Shown: piece by piece, positions 11,809 to 22,727 of the stretch
Layout of the letters: the number at the start of each line of letters is the position of its first letter
How positions within the stretch are numbered: position 1 is the first letter of the stretch
From: Cerioporus squamosus
Taxonomy: Eukaryota; Basidiomycota; Agaricomycetes; Polyporales; Polyporaceae
DNA length: 59,230 nucleotides
Reading direction: 5' to 3'
Assembly (NCBI GenBank): GCA_022592435.1
Contig: JABYQS010000199.1
Coordinates: 1-59,230, forward strand
Notes under the pieces: generated by a model
Databases searched by the model: none
Seen by the model: the letters and a program-made list of their open reading frames with translations, nothing else
What the model was told of the DNA's origin: nothing
Made by a program: the position numbers and the translations under genes

Positions 11809-12671
11809 TCACCAGCGAGGCCGTGCTGCCATTAGCTGCAATACGGCAACATCTCTGTTGGTCGGAAACCAGACGAGTAAGTAAGTCGAGCGCACAATAA
11901 CTTCCGACTCCGAAACATCGGCGTACGGCAGCCCGTACGCACCCTGTAGTCGGATTCGTACACCGAGGCGAAGTGAGGGTCTTCTATGCAATTCTGCGCC
12001 CACTTCTCGAGTACCTTGTCGCACTTGTTCACCACCCAAACCATGGTGTCGCGATCGTACTTGTACACAGGCGCGCCGTCGTCCGCTAGCGGGGTGGCCG
12101 TGGAGCGAGGAGCGTTTCGTTTGTGGCCTGTGGGTTTGCCAGTGTCGCTGACACCATTCGCTCTGCCTCGGGGCCAGAGGCCCTTGATGGGCCGCTTTGT
12201 CGTGAACGGTATGGCGAGGAGAAGCTGCTGTGGGTGCGGCCACTCGGGCTCGCTGTGCACGTGTTCCTTCTCCTCGGCGAGCTTGTTGGGAGCGACCACG
12301 ACCCCGAAGAACTTGACTATCAGCGGGAGCTGCTTGAAGGGTGTCTTGTCCATCGTCATCTTCAGACATATGGTGGTCTCTGCGCTGTCGACGGGCACCG
12401 AGGGCGACATGATGACGCAAGGCCGGTCTTTGCCTGTGAGTGGTTTGGTTGGGTCGATCAGAGCCTCGAAGTTCCTCCGACATTGGTCTCGCACGTGCGG
12501 CTTCGAACCAAATCCTTCGGACTGCATGAAGACCTGCTCAATCGGCGTCGAGATCCTCTCGCGGACAGTGCATATGTCGCCAAAGACATATTCGGACGGT
12601 GCTGAAGCTGCCGGAGGAGTTCCTGCTGGAGGAGGAGGAGAACAACGATTGTTACAGCGTGCACAGTTCAT
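11809..12671 (-). CDS. family B protein, copy B1 (function unknown)
   Basis: The start chosen at 12671 gives MNCARCNNRC, a CxxC motif next to the N-terminus as in B4; a start at 12704 is also open. Then come FGDICTVRERISTPIE (the family GD-x(4)-RE block), DRPCVIM, a PLIVKFFGVVV strand, EPEWPHPQQLLLAIPF (the family PEW plus strand block) and a helical part with CDKVLEKWAQNC. Exon 1 ends at 11943 with DYR; exon 2 restarts at 11854. The true C-terminus may extend to about 11472. It stands head-to-head with A1 (ATG at 13300). No known domain recognised; no signal peptide. Confidence 0.65.
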
Positions 12672-13299
12672 GAGGCAAGTTAGTGGGGAGGAGATAATCA
12701 ACACGGTCGAGCTTGAGCCGGCTGGTTATGAAGTCCTCAGGCTTTACGGTTGGTGTTCATTGCGGAGCTTGATTTGAGACAGACTATTGAGCCGGGTTCC
12801 GTCGCAATGGTCCGATTCGAACCTACACAGCCGAGCCCATAAGCTCCAGACTCTTATGCACTGACGAGTTCCAAAGTGCTCTCACCGGGAACTTGAACGT
12901 CATGCCAGTGATTCGGCAAGTTAGGCTCAGTACTCATAACCGCAGGGTAACTAGGATGTCTGCATCGCAGAAAGACGACATGTAGGAGGTGCTATACTTG
13001 CTCGTACGTGAACGTTACTTTCAGCGTTGCACCTGTTGCAACTCAGTCAATTTCGCGTCACTGCAAGCCCGGGCCGAAGTCGCCGACGGGGTGGCCAGCG
13101 CTTCATGTTCCGCTGGTTTTGACCACTGCCTTGCCACCACCAGCACAATGACCTTTGTTACCCTTTGCATTGTGCGGAGCAATACTAGAGCACTGCACAT
13201 TATGCGCACACAATGGCATGCGCCTCGAGGACATAAAAGGGATAATCACCCCTCCTGCCAACAACCCACTTCCTCTCACCGGTCGCCGCTGCCAGTGGC
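12672..13299. promoter_or_regulatory. shared intergenic region of the divergent pair B1/A1
   Basis: 628 bases between the two start codons. On the A1 side a TATA-like CATAAAAG lies at 13232-13239, 61-68 bases before the ATG. Part of this region is repeated upstream of A2: an ACAATG(A/T)CCTTTGT block (~13145 and ~14834) and the TATA element. The A1/A2 duplication therefore included the A-side promoter. Confidence 0.5.
13232..13239 (+). promoter_or_regulatory. TATA-like element of A1
   Basis: CATAAAAG; the same octamer sits at an almost identical distance from the ATG in A2. Confidence 0.5.
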
Positions 13300-14582
13300 A
13301 TGTCGTTCTTCCCCCTTCCTCGTACTTATGCCGTGGCGCAGATCGACCTGCCTGCTTCTCTGCGTGGTTTGGACAAACTGGACCGGAAGTCCCGCTCTAC
13401 GCTGCGGAAGATACGTTGCTCGAAGGCCGTCGTCATGTTGCACACGGTACGTCAAGCGAGGCACCTGCCAACTATCCCAGCTTGAACTACTACTACTGAC
13501 ACTCACATACCATTCCGCCCAGGCTGTGGAGCTTCCGTTCTTACACAGACCAGACTTCCAGTACCTTGTCTACGTTGTTAGCCCAGGACTGCGTCCAGAG
13601 GACCCGGAGCAAGGTTACACTGCGGACATGTGCGTGCCCATCTTCCCGAATACCGACCATCCGACGGGCCGAACTCCTGTTCGGACGGTTCCCGAGTTCC
13701 CGTTTTTCAACTGCTACCACTGGTTCGGGCCCGACATTTCGCTCAAGGTTCGCATAAAGAACGGTACCTACGCTCTCACCGAAGACCCCAGGTACATCCG
13801 GCTGGATACCGGTGACTATGTCGACATGGAGATCATCCACCAACAGGACATACTCCGAATCTTTAAGGAACGCGCTGAACGGGAGAAGAGCGCAGCACCT
13901 CCGGCTCATGAAGAAAGTCGGTGTCCTCAGGATGGCGTCGAAGTTGATCACTCCCAACCTGAAGCCATTCACAACTCCGACTCGAAGAGCGCTGGAGAAT
14001 GCGACATGGAGCCTCAGGACGATGATGAAAGCCTGTTTGGCTGCCCTTTGGATAGCAGCGAGACAGACTCGCTCGCGTCTGGCCCATCCGATCCGTACGC
14101 GGAGTCCGCGAACCACTCACGCTCATCGCTGTCGTCTGCTATGACCACCAGTTCTCGCGGCGCAGTCAAGTCTCTCACTGAAAGCGACCTCTTCGAGAGA
14201 GATTGGTCTGTGGAGCGCTCCCGTATTCCCGTCATAACCGTGTCCTTCGACCTCGCGGCACAGTTCAAGGAGGAGGACATCCCGAGCCCCGAGGCTTTCC
14301 TCGAGGAGTGCAGGACTTTCTCCCGGTGAGCATTCACGTTCTGACTCCTCTGAATGTCGCTCATGGAGGTTCATCTATACAGGATGGTAACGGACCTGCA
14401 GGAACGCGAAGCGCAGCGGCGGTTTAAGAGCGAGACACGGCGGCGCAAGTTCGAAGGTCAGTCACGTATTCAGACAAACGGGTATTCTCGCCTTCTCACG
14501 GCTCGATACAGAGGTCTCCGACAAGATTGCGCGGGCATTCAAGTATTTGCTCTCCAGTCGGTCGCGTTCACCTACAGCCTAG
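13300..14582 (+). CDS. family A protein, copy A1 (intact; function unknown)
   Basis: Four exons: 13300-13446, 13523-14325, 14383-14456 and 14512-14582, summing to 364 aa plus stop. Exon 1 begins MSFFPLPRTYAVAQIDLP. Exon 2 carries SPGLRPEDPEQ, ADMCVPIFPNTDHPTGR, FPFFNCYHW and then an acidic, Ser-rich linker (about residues 175-270) containing ETDSLASGPSDPYAE. It ends in a degenerate module, SFDLAAQFKEEDIPSPEAF. The last two exons encode a basic, Arg/Glu-rich tail (about 45 aa). No signal peptide, membrane segment or known catalytic motif is seen. Paired head-to-head with B1; tandem with A2. The family is defined here by comparison among the copies in this window. Confidence 0.8.
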
Positions 14583-14939
14583 CACATCGGTGCGCTCGGG
14601 AATTCCTGTAGATAAAGTACCGATGCCAGGCTGCGCCTCAGATTCGATTTGTTGTCTAGTCGACTTGATAAGAGGGACAACTTGTGGCAAACTGACAGCC
14701 TGAGGAGAGTCATCTCAGCCAACCTTGCATGCCTGCGTTGCAGCAACGCGCTACAGGTGAGAGAGGCACCCAATAAGGCGCAGTTAACGGTCAGTGTCGC
14801 TCGAGCAAGTGAAGCAGCAGCCCTGACCAGAACAATGTCCTTTGTCAATCTCAGGTTTGCTTTGTACAAAGCAGCATCGGACTGCCGCATAGCATGCGCA
14901 TTCATTAAGGGCAAGATACTGGTGGCGGCCACTGCAGGG

Positions 14940-14947
14940 CATAAAAG
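14940..14947 (+). promoter_or_regulatory. TATA-like element of A2
   Basis: CATAAAAG 55-62 bases before the A2 ATG, matching the A1 promoter. Confidence 0.5.
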
Positions 14948-15001
14948 AGACGATCTCTCTTGCCCCATTCCCACCAACTCTCCCCCTCCCCTCCTGGCAA
15001 G

Positions 15002-16206
15002 ATGTTCGTTCCCCTGCCCCGTAATTATGCCGTGGCCCAGATAGACTTGCCTGCTTCTCTGCGTGGCTTGGGTAAGCTGGACAGCAAGGCGAAGAATGCC
15101 CTGCGAACGATCCGTTGTTTGAAATCCATCATCATGTTGCACACGGTACGTCAGCGAGCCTGTCACAGGCCTTCATGACAACGGAACCACTAACCACCGA
15201 CTCCGTACAGGCAAATGGACTTCCTAACCCCCGCATCCCCGACTGCAAGTACTTCGTCTACGTTGTTGGCCCGGGGCTGCGCCCAGAGGACCCCGAACAA
15301 TGCTACACTGCGGACATGTGTATGCCCATCTTCCCGAACACCTATCATCCGACAGGTCGACCTCCGGTTCGGACAGTTCCAGAGTTTCCGTTCTCTAACT
15401 GCTACCACTGGTTCGGCCCCGACATATCGCTCATGCTCCGCGTGAAGAACCGCACCTACGGCGACCCCCAATACATCGATCTCCCCGCGGGGGACTACGT
15501 TGACATGGAGGACTTCCACGGGGAGGACATGAACCGCATCATCGTGATGCGCGCTGAACAGGGCAAGCGTACCGGCCCTCCTGACACAGATCACCGTCCC
15601 GACGGCGACGTCGAGCCATCCCCAGCTGCCAAGCATAATCCCGACGTGTTCCCTGAAGACGATGATAATACCTACTTTGGTCCAGATGCAGACGAGAACG
15701 ACACCGATTCGCTCGCGTCTGGTGCATCTGATCTGTACACGGAGTCCCAGGACCACTCGTGCTTGTCGCTACCGTCCGCGACAGACAACGACTCGGTCAC
15801 GTCCGTCACCGAAAGTGACATCTTCAAGATGTTTCGGAATGAGAGCGCTCTCGTATCCCCGTGGTGACTTTGTCCTTTGACCTCGCGGCCGAGTTCAAGG
15901 AGGCGGACGTTCCGAGCCCCGAGGCTTTCCTCCAGGAGTGCAGGACTTTCTCTCAGTGAGCATCCATACTTAGCTGGACCTGAATGTCGCTCCTGATCGC
16001 TCATCTGTGCAGGATAGTAACGGAGTTCCAAGGACGCGAGGCGCGACGGCGGGCGAAACAAGAGGCACGAGAACGCAAGTTCAAAGGTCTCTGTGCGTTC
16101 ACAAAGACTAGTGTACAATCGCCTTCTGACCGCTCTTAACACAGAGCTGTCGGACAAGATCGCGCGGGGATTCGAAAGGGTGAAGACTCTGCTATGTATT
16201 CGATAA
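15002..16206 (+). CDS. family A protein, copy A2 (one-base frameshift near C-terminus)
   Basis: Closest relative of A1. Exon 1 is 15002-15145 (MFVPLPRNYAVAQIDLP) and exon 2 starts at 15211. It carries VGPGLRPEDPEQ, ADMCMPIFPN, FPFSNCYHW and an acidic linker with DTDSLASGASDLYTE. After a run ending SDIFKMFRN (~15840) the frame reaches TGA at 15865-15867. One base out of frame the conserved continuation resumes (RSRIPVVTLSFDLAAEF..PSPEAF), followed by two basic exons with REARRRAKQEARERKF and ending at ~16206. A1 has 18 bases where A2 has 17, so one base was lost, by mutation or assembly error. No B partner is adjacent. Confidence 0.7.
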
Positions 16207-16355
16207 GTGCGCCGCATGATGTACGAGGTGATAGGATTACCGTAAGAATGATATGGATGTGTCGGGAACAAGGTTACGCATAGCACTGATGAGCAACAAG
16301 ATATGTACTGGAGGAGGACGTACAGTTGAGAGATCACGCAAGCACCCAACTTCAG

Positions 16356-17949
16356 CTACGCAGCCAAGCCGACACCACTCTGCTGCGTCGCGGTCTCCTT
16401 CTCCCACTGAGACCCATACTCGTCCCGCCCCGAAGAGCTCCCGGAGTTCTGAGACCGCTTCAGGTTGACGTCTCGCAGCGCGACTACCTGCGCATCCGTG
16501 TAAACCTGCTTGTCGAACCCGGTAGTAGACGTTGCGCCGTGGGGGACGTTGGCCGCGAACGGCAGCGAGTGCTCCTCGGACTCCATCGCCGGCGGGTAGG
16601 TGAACTGGTGGTCGAGCTGCGACTTCTGGAGCGCGACGAGGACGATCACTGCGGTTGGGTACATGCCCTGCGCCGAAGATCAGTGAACTGACGGTGGAGA
16701 CGTGTGCAGAGCGGGGAGTAAGAGGTTAGGCAAACGACGTACCGTGATCTGTTGCATGAACAGCGTGACGTAGTAGAATACAGTTCCGCTGTTCAGGACT
16801 GGTATGAGGACGATGACGTTGAGCAGCTGCGCACGAAGCTAGCGTCAGCAGGATCCCGGGATGCTCTGTGGCAAGAGGGAAGCTGACCATGAACGCAGTA
16901 TAGATGATGCCGAGGTCTACGAGGAACATGAGGATCCTCTGCACCGCAGACCCCGTACTGTTAGTACGAAGGTGGCGACGGATGTCTCGCCGCTGAAGCC
17001 TGTATAACGCACACGTGAGCTTGAGCCTGACTAGTAAAACCATCGATAGGACTTGCCATGCTTTGCGTGCGATCATCGCCGTCGCCCACACGTTCGTCGC
17101 CGCAGACCACGAGAACGCAAAGGCGTTCATGATCACGTTGTGGTCTACGAGCGTCTGGACGGCTGCGGGGACAGGGTAGTAGAATCCGACGAACATCACG
17201 CTCCACGCTGTGAATACGCCTGCACGCACAAGGAGAATACGACGACACTTCAAATTAGCACCATGAGCTATCAGTAACAGGACGAGATACGCACCGATCG
17301 AACCGATTACCCAGAAGAGCGCTCCAAACACTGCTGCTCGGTTGTGCGTCCACACCACGCACACCCTCCAGCATACGACCGCGTCACCGATGATAATCTG
17401 CCGGACGGCCTCAACGCATGAGGACACAAGATAGAAACGAGACTGAAAGAAGAACGCACGCATATAACACTGGTGATCCCTTGGACGACGAGCAAGGCCG
17501 GGCTCGACAGCCCGAACCGCTGAGTCTCCCCCGGGAACCCAAAGAACTGCAGCATCTGCAGGTCGTTCCAGAGCAGTCGGATGTCGATCGCCCAGTCGAG
17601 CGTCGACAGGGCGTACATAGCTACTGTGGCGGCGAGCATGATCGTGTTCGGCCATGATCGACGGACCCCGCGTCTGCTGTAGAGGCGGTGTTAACGGACT
17701 CGAGTACAAGCACCCCAGCCCCGAAGTCGAGGAAGTGCACTCACCATATGAGGTACGTGGATGCGATGATGAGGACGGTGAAGATCGCTGCGGAGAGTGC
17801 GTGAGAGACGTGAGAACACCTCGAGATGAGACGCGTACCATATAGCGCGGTCTCGACGACCACAGGAAAGACGCGGTTGTGCGCCAAGGCCGTCAGGTCC
17901 TTGCGGAGCTTCGCTGTCGTGGCCGCACTCGATCCTGTGGAGTTGGACA
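16356..17949 (-). CDS. seven-transmembrane protein of a basidiomycete-expanded family
   Basis: Start at 17949 (MSNSTGSSAATTAKLRK); at least eight exons with 45-75 nt introns; stop at 16356-16358. Hydrophobic segments in order: TVLIIASTYLI, TIMLAATVAMYAL, LLVVQGITSVIC, then the family hallmark GDAVVCWRVCVVW, a VFTAWSVMFVGFY segment, AFAFSWSAATNVWATAMIA, FLVDLGIIYTAFM and VIVLIPVLNSGTVFYYVTL. A soluble tail of ~90 residues with acidic and Ser/Thr stretches follows. The 'WR-x(2)-VVW' and 'ATN-x-WATAMIA' blocks are typical of a large uncharacterised 7TM family in Agaricomycetes. The plasma membrane is the likely site. It interrupts the family A array and looks unrelated to it. Confidence 0.85.
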
Positions 17950-20380
17950 TGCAGCGCGAGGGCGACAGGGTCAGTAGAGAGAGGAGGGAGAAAGGAGACA
18001 GGAAAAAGAGTTCGGGCGGCCGCGACGAGACTTGTACTAGGGCCTGAGACGGCGCCGTAAGCTGATGATCTGGTGGCACGTTCGGGACGCCAGCAGGGAC
18101 GGAAGCAGCAGAGCTTGACTATCCGTACTTCATTTTGCCGCCTTCAGGCTTGGGGCTTAGGTGGGCGCACGGGCGCAGAGTTGACGTTCTCGTCACTTCA
18201 GCACGACGTTCTCTCGGGTGCAGAGACCACAGAAGCAGAGAGGCGATGCTTCTGAGTCCACCAGCAGGGTGCTGCGGGCGCAATCTTGACCACGTGTAGG
18301 TGCTCTTGCTGGGAACACAGGATTCGAGAGCGCGTGAAAGCCCAATGGACGATGGTCATCGTGGTTCTGGGAGGGCGTGGCCACCGCATGCACGGGTATC
18401 CCGGTTCTTCTTCCTGCGCGCACGCGCCCAAACTCCCCGCTCAGCGCCCGCAGTCTTCTTCTTTCTGTCAGCGCTGCTGAGACGATCCATACATAACCGG
18501 GTTGTCGGAAGGTCCGACGTCCTGCACTGACAGGGACCCTAGACCGCGCGCCTTCATGTAAGGTTGGCTGAGGACGCGGAGGTGTGTAACCGCGTCGGCT
18601 GTACAACACGATGATGTCAGCGGCGCAGTACCCATGCACACGAATGCTATGAACGAACCGTGCCTGGTCTGTTTGATTCTGGCTTGTGCTCTCACCCTCA
18701 CCAGCTGCGACCATACTTACTGACCTCTAAGAGGGTCCTCTCGCCATAGCTGCATCGTTACGATCATGAGTTGAATTGCAATCGTGAGGGACGTTACACG
18801 CGTACACATCGTTATCTAGAAAGGGAAACGGGAGCGCACAGGGCGGGCAGCACGTCCGACAAAGGTCACGACTCGCTCGTGCATTTGGTGGATGTTCTTC
18901 GAGGGCGGATACCTGCGCGAAACATGGTCAAACGGTGATAGCAACACGGCCATAGAGAGCTCATACGTCTCGGTTTGGTCTTCGGCGTTTCTGGCTTCGC
19001 CTCTTCCGTAGTGTGGACACGCATCACTCGCAGTGGTGTTCTGGATCACGCGAAGGGACTCGGCCAGACTATCCACGCTCGCTGTCCAGGTCCTTCAGGC
19101 AGGCCCGGCCCTCTCAGCGATCCTCGGAGCCTTGTCGAGCAGAGGATGGACGTAGCAACTCGGACGCCATTGCTAGGTTGAAGGGCCTTATGCTGGCACA
19201 AGCAGTGTAGAGTGTGAGACAATCTGGCCGCTCAATTCTAGAACAAGGGCTCGCTACGTAGCAAGAGGACGAAATGAGGACATGGCAGAGGAAGAGAAGG
19301 CGGACTACTATAGTGCTGATTTTGAGATGGCTTTAGTAACGACAAGCTTGTGATAAGCATGCTTATCCGTTACTTATGTACTTGTAAGTCTCGGTAAGTG
19401 CCATACAGGCGTGTTATAATCCAGCTTTATTCCTCCCGGCAATGTTGTAGTCCGCTCAGTGTGCTCTCTCCTTTCACCACGTCCTCCCATGCAACTCCTG
19501 TCTGTCTACTATGATTCGCAATCTTCCTGGGACATCGTCCATATGGTACGCTGCATCACCCAGTGTGTTGACGGTACGGCCTCGGTACACCGCCTGGAGA
19601 GAGGCCGTTGGGAAGAAAATCGTGCACCATGGCGGGGCCTTGCCTTCAAACGACTGCAAATCATACGAAGATGCGGGCTCATGCGCTCGTTGTCTACCGA
19701 AACTAGGGATTTCCGTGGGATGAATGGGGCCGGCACGGCAAAAGGTGAGTTTGGAACTGCACTGAGGCTGCCGCCTTGTAGCCCTGGATGCCCGCGGGTT
19801 ACTCGTAACTCGTTGTATCGTTATTCAATTATCCTGCTGCTCTGTTTCGCTACGCAACTGTCTATCATCATACTCCTAAGCCGGGGCTATAAACGACTTT
19901 GTTTGCTCCTGCCGGTCTCGTGTTTCGCTTGCTACTATCATTGATTACAAGCTACTTCTCCCCCTGTTTTGCGATGAGCATGCGTTAGTATAGGGCCCGG
20001 CCGAGCCCGCGAGGCAGGCGCCCAGCGTCCAGCGGAGCAGACGAGCGCGCGAAGTTTTGCCTTCGCCCTTCATCGTCGCATACGAGGTCCGAACGCTCCC
20101 TCGTTCTCCCTAGCGTACTCGCTACTACTAGTCTACCCTACTCGCTTTTGCCCCACCCGCCACGCCCTTCTCGCTTGCGCAAGACACTCGCAGGAGAGGA
20201 CTCAACACCCACAAAATCGCGGCGCAAGCGAGCCCGCCCACCCAGCGGCTCGACCTGCGCCGCGTCCGCGTCCGGCTTCGCCGGTCCTAGCCCAACCCAC
20301 GCTGAGTCCCCTCCACGGTGTACGTAGCAGCGAGCAGACGACGCTGGACCGCCAGAAGCCGAGATGTACACTGGTTGGAA
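17950..20380. other. 2.4 kb without a recognised gene
   Basis: Open frames here (for example 18193-18714 on the minus strand) show no conserved motif or plausible exon structure. 20000-20350 is GC-rich and simple in composition. A perfect palindrome lies at 19352-19367. The MITE begins at 20383. Confidence 0.4.
19352..19367. repeat. 16 bp perfect palindrome with two GATA cores
   Basis: GATAAGCATGCTTATC is its own reverse complement and contains two oppositely oriented GATAAG motifs, the usual fungal GATA-factor core. No gene is recognised next to it, so a role is unproven. Confidence 0.4.
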
Positions 20381-20382
20381 TA

Positions 20383-20626
20383 CTGTAGAGTTTCGACCAA
20401 TGCGGTGCAGGCCCCAGCGGGGTGTGACCTGTAACCGCCCGCAGTCGCCGGAGCGGAGCGGAGGCGCCCAAAATTTGCCTGATTTGGCCTGCTAAACGCC
20501 TGAAAACCGAGCCAAAACGCGAAAATGGGGGCCCCAAAGGGGCCGTGACCTGTGACCTACAGCACGATGCGGTGCGGCGGAGGTCCCTGTGACCTGTGAC
20601 GCGCCGCATCGGTCGAAACTCTACAG
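20383..20626. mobile_element. 244 bp MITE with terminal inverted repeats, TA target duplication
   Basis: The left end CTGTAGAGTTTCGACCAATG and the right end read in reverse, CTGTAGAGTTTCGACCGATG, match at all but one of the first 20 bases, and the match continues for ~26 bases with few differences. TA flanks both sides (20381-20382 and 20627-20628). The inside is GC-rich, has repeated TGACCTGT(A/G)AC motifs and no coding capacity. The TA duplication fits a Tc1/mariner-type non-autonomous element. Confidence 0.75.
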
Positions 20627-20628
20627 TA

Positions 20629-21107
20629 CCGGGCCAGCGAGAAAACTCGCGGTCGAACGTCGTCCCAGCTCATGGACCGAGACGACGTCTCTGTTCCGAC
20701 AGGCTCTGCCCCATGAGAGAACTGTCCTCTGAGCGTCGTTTCTCATGATACCGACTCTGATCCTCTGGATAGTCGTACGTGAGCAATCGCCTCAGTGACT
20801 GTTCGCACCGCTGTACACACCGAACCGCGATGGGAATAGTAGACCTAGTACAGGTCACTATCAAGTATACAACTCTGCATGCATCGCCTAGTACGGACGA
20901 GCTTCCGCATGATCGAGAGGGCGTCGTCGCTGCGGTATGACTACCAGCCTGGACCCTGAGCGCCCTCCTCCTTGCCCGAGCATGTAGCGTTCTACATACT
21001 CTGACTGCTATGGAGAAGGTTCACAGGTGTGTGCCACGGTGACCATCACTACCGGGCGGTCCCAGCATTACGAATTTCGTAACCGCAGTTGCGTACTATG
21101 CGGCATA
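20629..21107. other. no gene seen between MITE and A3
   Basis: Nothing recognisable; A3 ends at 21108 on the minus strand, so this is its 3' side. Confidence 0.35.
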
Positions 21108-22429
21108 TCATGGCCATACTGGGAGATAGGGTAGACGGAAGAAATGCGCAACCCGTGCTCCTGCTAACCTCAACCTGAGAAGTCCCCCGTGCAGCACTTC
21201 GGTGGGGTAGAACATCAGATTGTCGGTCTCTCGCCATGCTGATTTGCACACACCTCTCCGTCCTCTGCGTCTCCAGCCATGCGTCTTCTCATGGTCGCGC
21301 TGTTTTGTATGCGCGGACTCCGAGTGCTGTCTCAGTGCCCATGCTCTTGCCTCCTCTTCCTGACGACATTTCCCCTCTGTGATCAAGCTATCGTACAGAG
21401 TGAATAGATATACGTCACGGATAATGTACAACACCCACCTCACAATTGCATCCCGCTCTGCGAACAACTCACTGGGCATAGGTATGTCTTCCTCCGTCAT
21501 GTTCTTCGGAAGGTCCAGCCAAAGGTCCACTAACGGGAGGATGTCGTATTTGTCCCCGTAGTCGCCCAATAACCCGGCATTGATCAGGTCATCGACAAAG
21601 TTGTGCCCCTCCGGTGGTTCCACATCGTCGTATGTGGAACCCTCCTCGAACCCAGTACTTGAAGCAGTGCCATCAGAGTTGGTCTCTGTGGCCAAGTTCT
21701 CCGTCACCTGAGATTGCGGTGAGTTCTCGCCTTTTGATGTATCCCTGTTGTCCACTTTGTCAGTACGTGTTTCGCGACATCATCGAGCTGTACTGCAGTA
21801 CTCTTCCCCGATCACGCCTATCGCTCCTGTAGAAATTGACCCATGATTGGGCTGACTTGTCGATCCGACTTCGCGCGACTTGCGCGTCCTCTCCATGGAT
21901 GCGTAGTCACGATCCATATAACCCCACAGGCTGACGCATGAATGAGGAGGCAGTATGACTGCAACGTCATCGTCGAATTTCTCAGGGCGGGCGCGGACGC
22001 GCACGTCCAGGGTGCACTTCCCATCGGACCAGTGATAACAGTTCCTGAAGGGAAATTGAGGCTCCGTCTCGAGTGGCTCGCGCCCGTTCGGATGACTGAT
22101 GTTGGGGCCAATGGGTATGCACATATCGGACGTGGCTCCGCGTTCTTCGTCGACGGGGCGAAGGCTTGGTGCTATGGGGACTACCTCGTATGGAATCCAT
22201 GGTCTGTCAGGCATAGGAAGCACAAGTCTCTAATTGAATAGCGTTAGCAATTTATTCAGACAGCGGAAGCACGAGAACGGACCAGTTTCAGGAACACCAG
22301 ATAATTCTTCGCGTGCATGTTCCTAGCCGCCTCCTGGATGTCCGGGTAGTCAAGCCCCTCTACGGAGCCTATGGGATCTATGCGAATGACGGCGTAAGTA
22401 CTCGACAGCGGTGCGAATATAGGCGGCAT
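21108..22429 (-). CDS. family A protein, copy A3 (function unknown)
   Basis: Starts at 22429 (MPPIFAPLSSTYAVIRIDP). Exon 2 carries VAPIAPSLRPVDEE-like residues, TSDMCIPIGPN, HPNGREPLETEPQFPF and NCYHW. A linker follows with an apparent in-frame TGA that a short 39 nt intron (~21779-21817) removes; the homologous copy A5 also has an intron at this site. The module GDYGDKYDILPLVDLWLDL then leads to ELFAERDAIVR. A basic exon with KCRQEEEARAW follows, and the last exon ends FRLPYLPVWP at 21108. That C-terminal peptide recurs in A8 and A12. Head-to-head with B2 across 298 bases. Sister of A5. Confidence 0.72.
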
Positions 22430-22727
22430 TGTTGATGACCAGGGGTGGTGTCGGATGAAGAGAGTCGTTCCGTATCTGGACGGTCGTCGCTAGACTTGCT
22501 GCCAGCGACGATAGAGCTGGTGATTGTGGTGACCTCTCTCACGCACCTGCTTTTTCTTCTCAGGATCATTTGTGCTAGTTTGTTCATGTGGGCGTGCGGC
22601 GCACCGTTAACGTGTTTCATACCGCCGCCTTGCCGTACATGCTTGACGTACAATTCTCAGGTTGCATCGCCCCATATTTCACTACACAGGGGACGGCTAT
22701 TCCTCGACGCGACCTGCGGGAGTACAT
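22430..22727. promoter_or_regulatory. shared intergenic region of the divergent pair A3/B2
   Basis: 298 bases between start codons. A block at about 22564-22635 (core TTGTTCATGTGGG and GCCGCCTTGCCGTA) is repeated in inverted orientation upstream of A5 at 28598-28672. This suggests a conserved promoter element or a short conserved peptide/untranslated exon. Confidence 0.5.

Noticed and set aside
12781..12910. Minus-strand stretch with GGTTCGAATC resembling a tRNA T-loop
   Set aside because: The T-stem has two mismatches and no matching acceptor or anticodon stem can be drawn; not called a tRNA.
13541..14116. Minus-strand 191-codon frame opposite A1
   Set aside because: Mirror of the A1 coding frame; similar antisense frames appear opposite most family A copies because of codon bias.
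16356..17949. Idea that the 7TM gene is a Ste3-type pheromone receptor
   Set aside because: The WR-x(2)-VVW and ATN-x-WATAMIA blocks belong to a different basidiomycete 7TM family; no pheromone precursor (CaaX) gene is seen nearby.
18193..18714. Minus-strand 173-codon frame
   Set aside because: No motif, no homologous copy in the window, no splice-supported extension.
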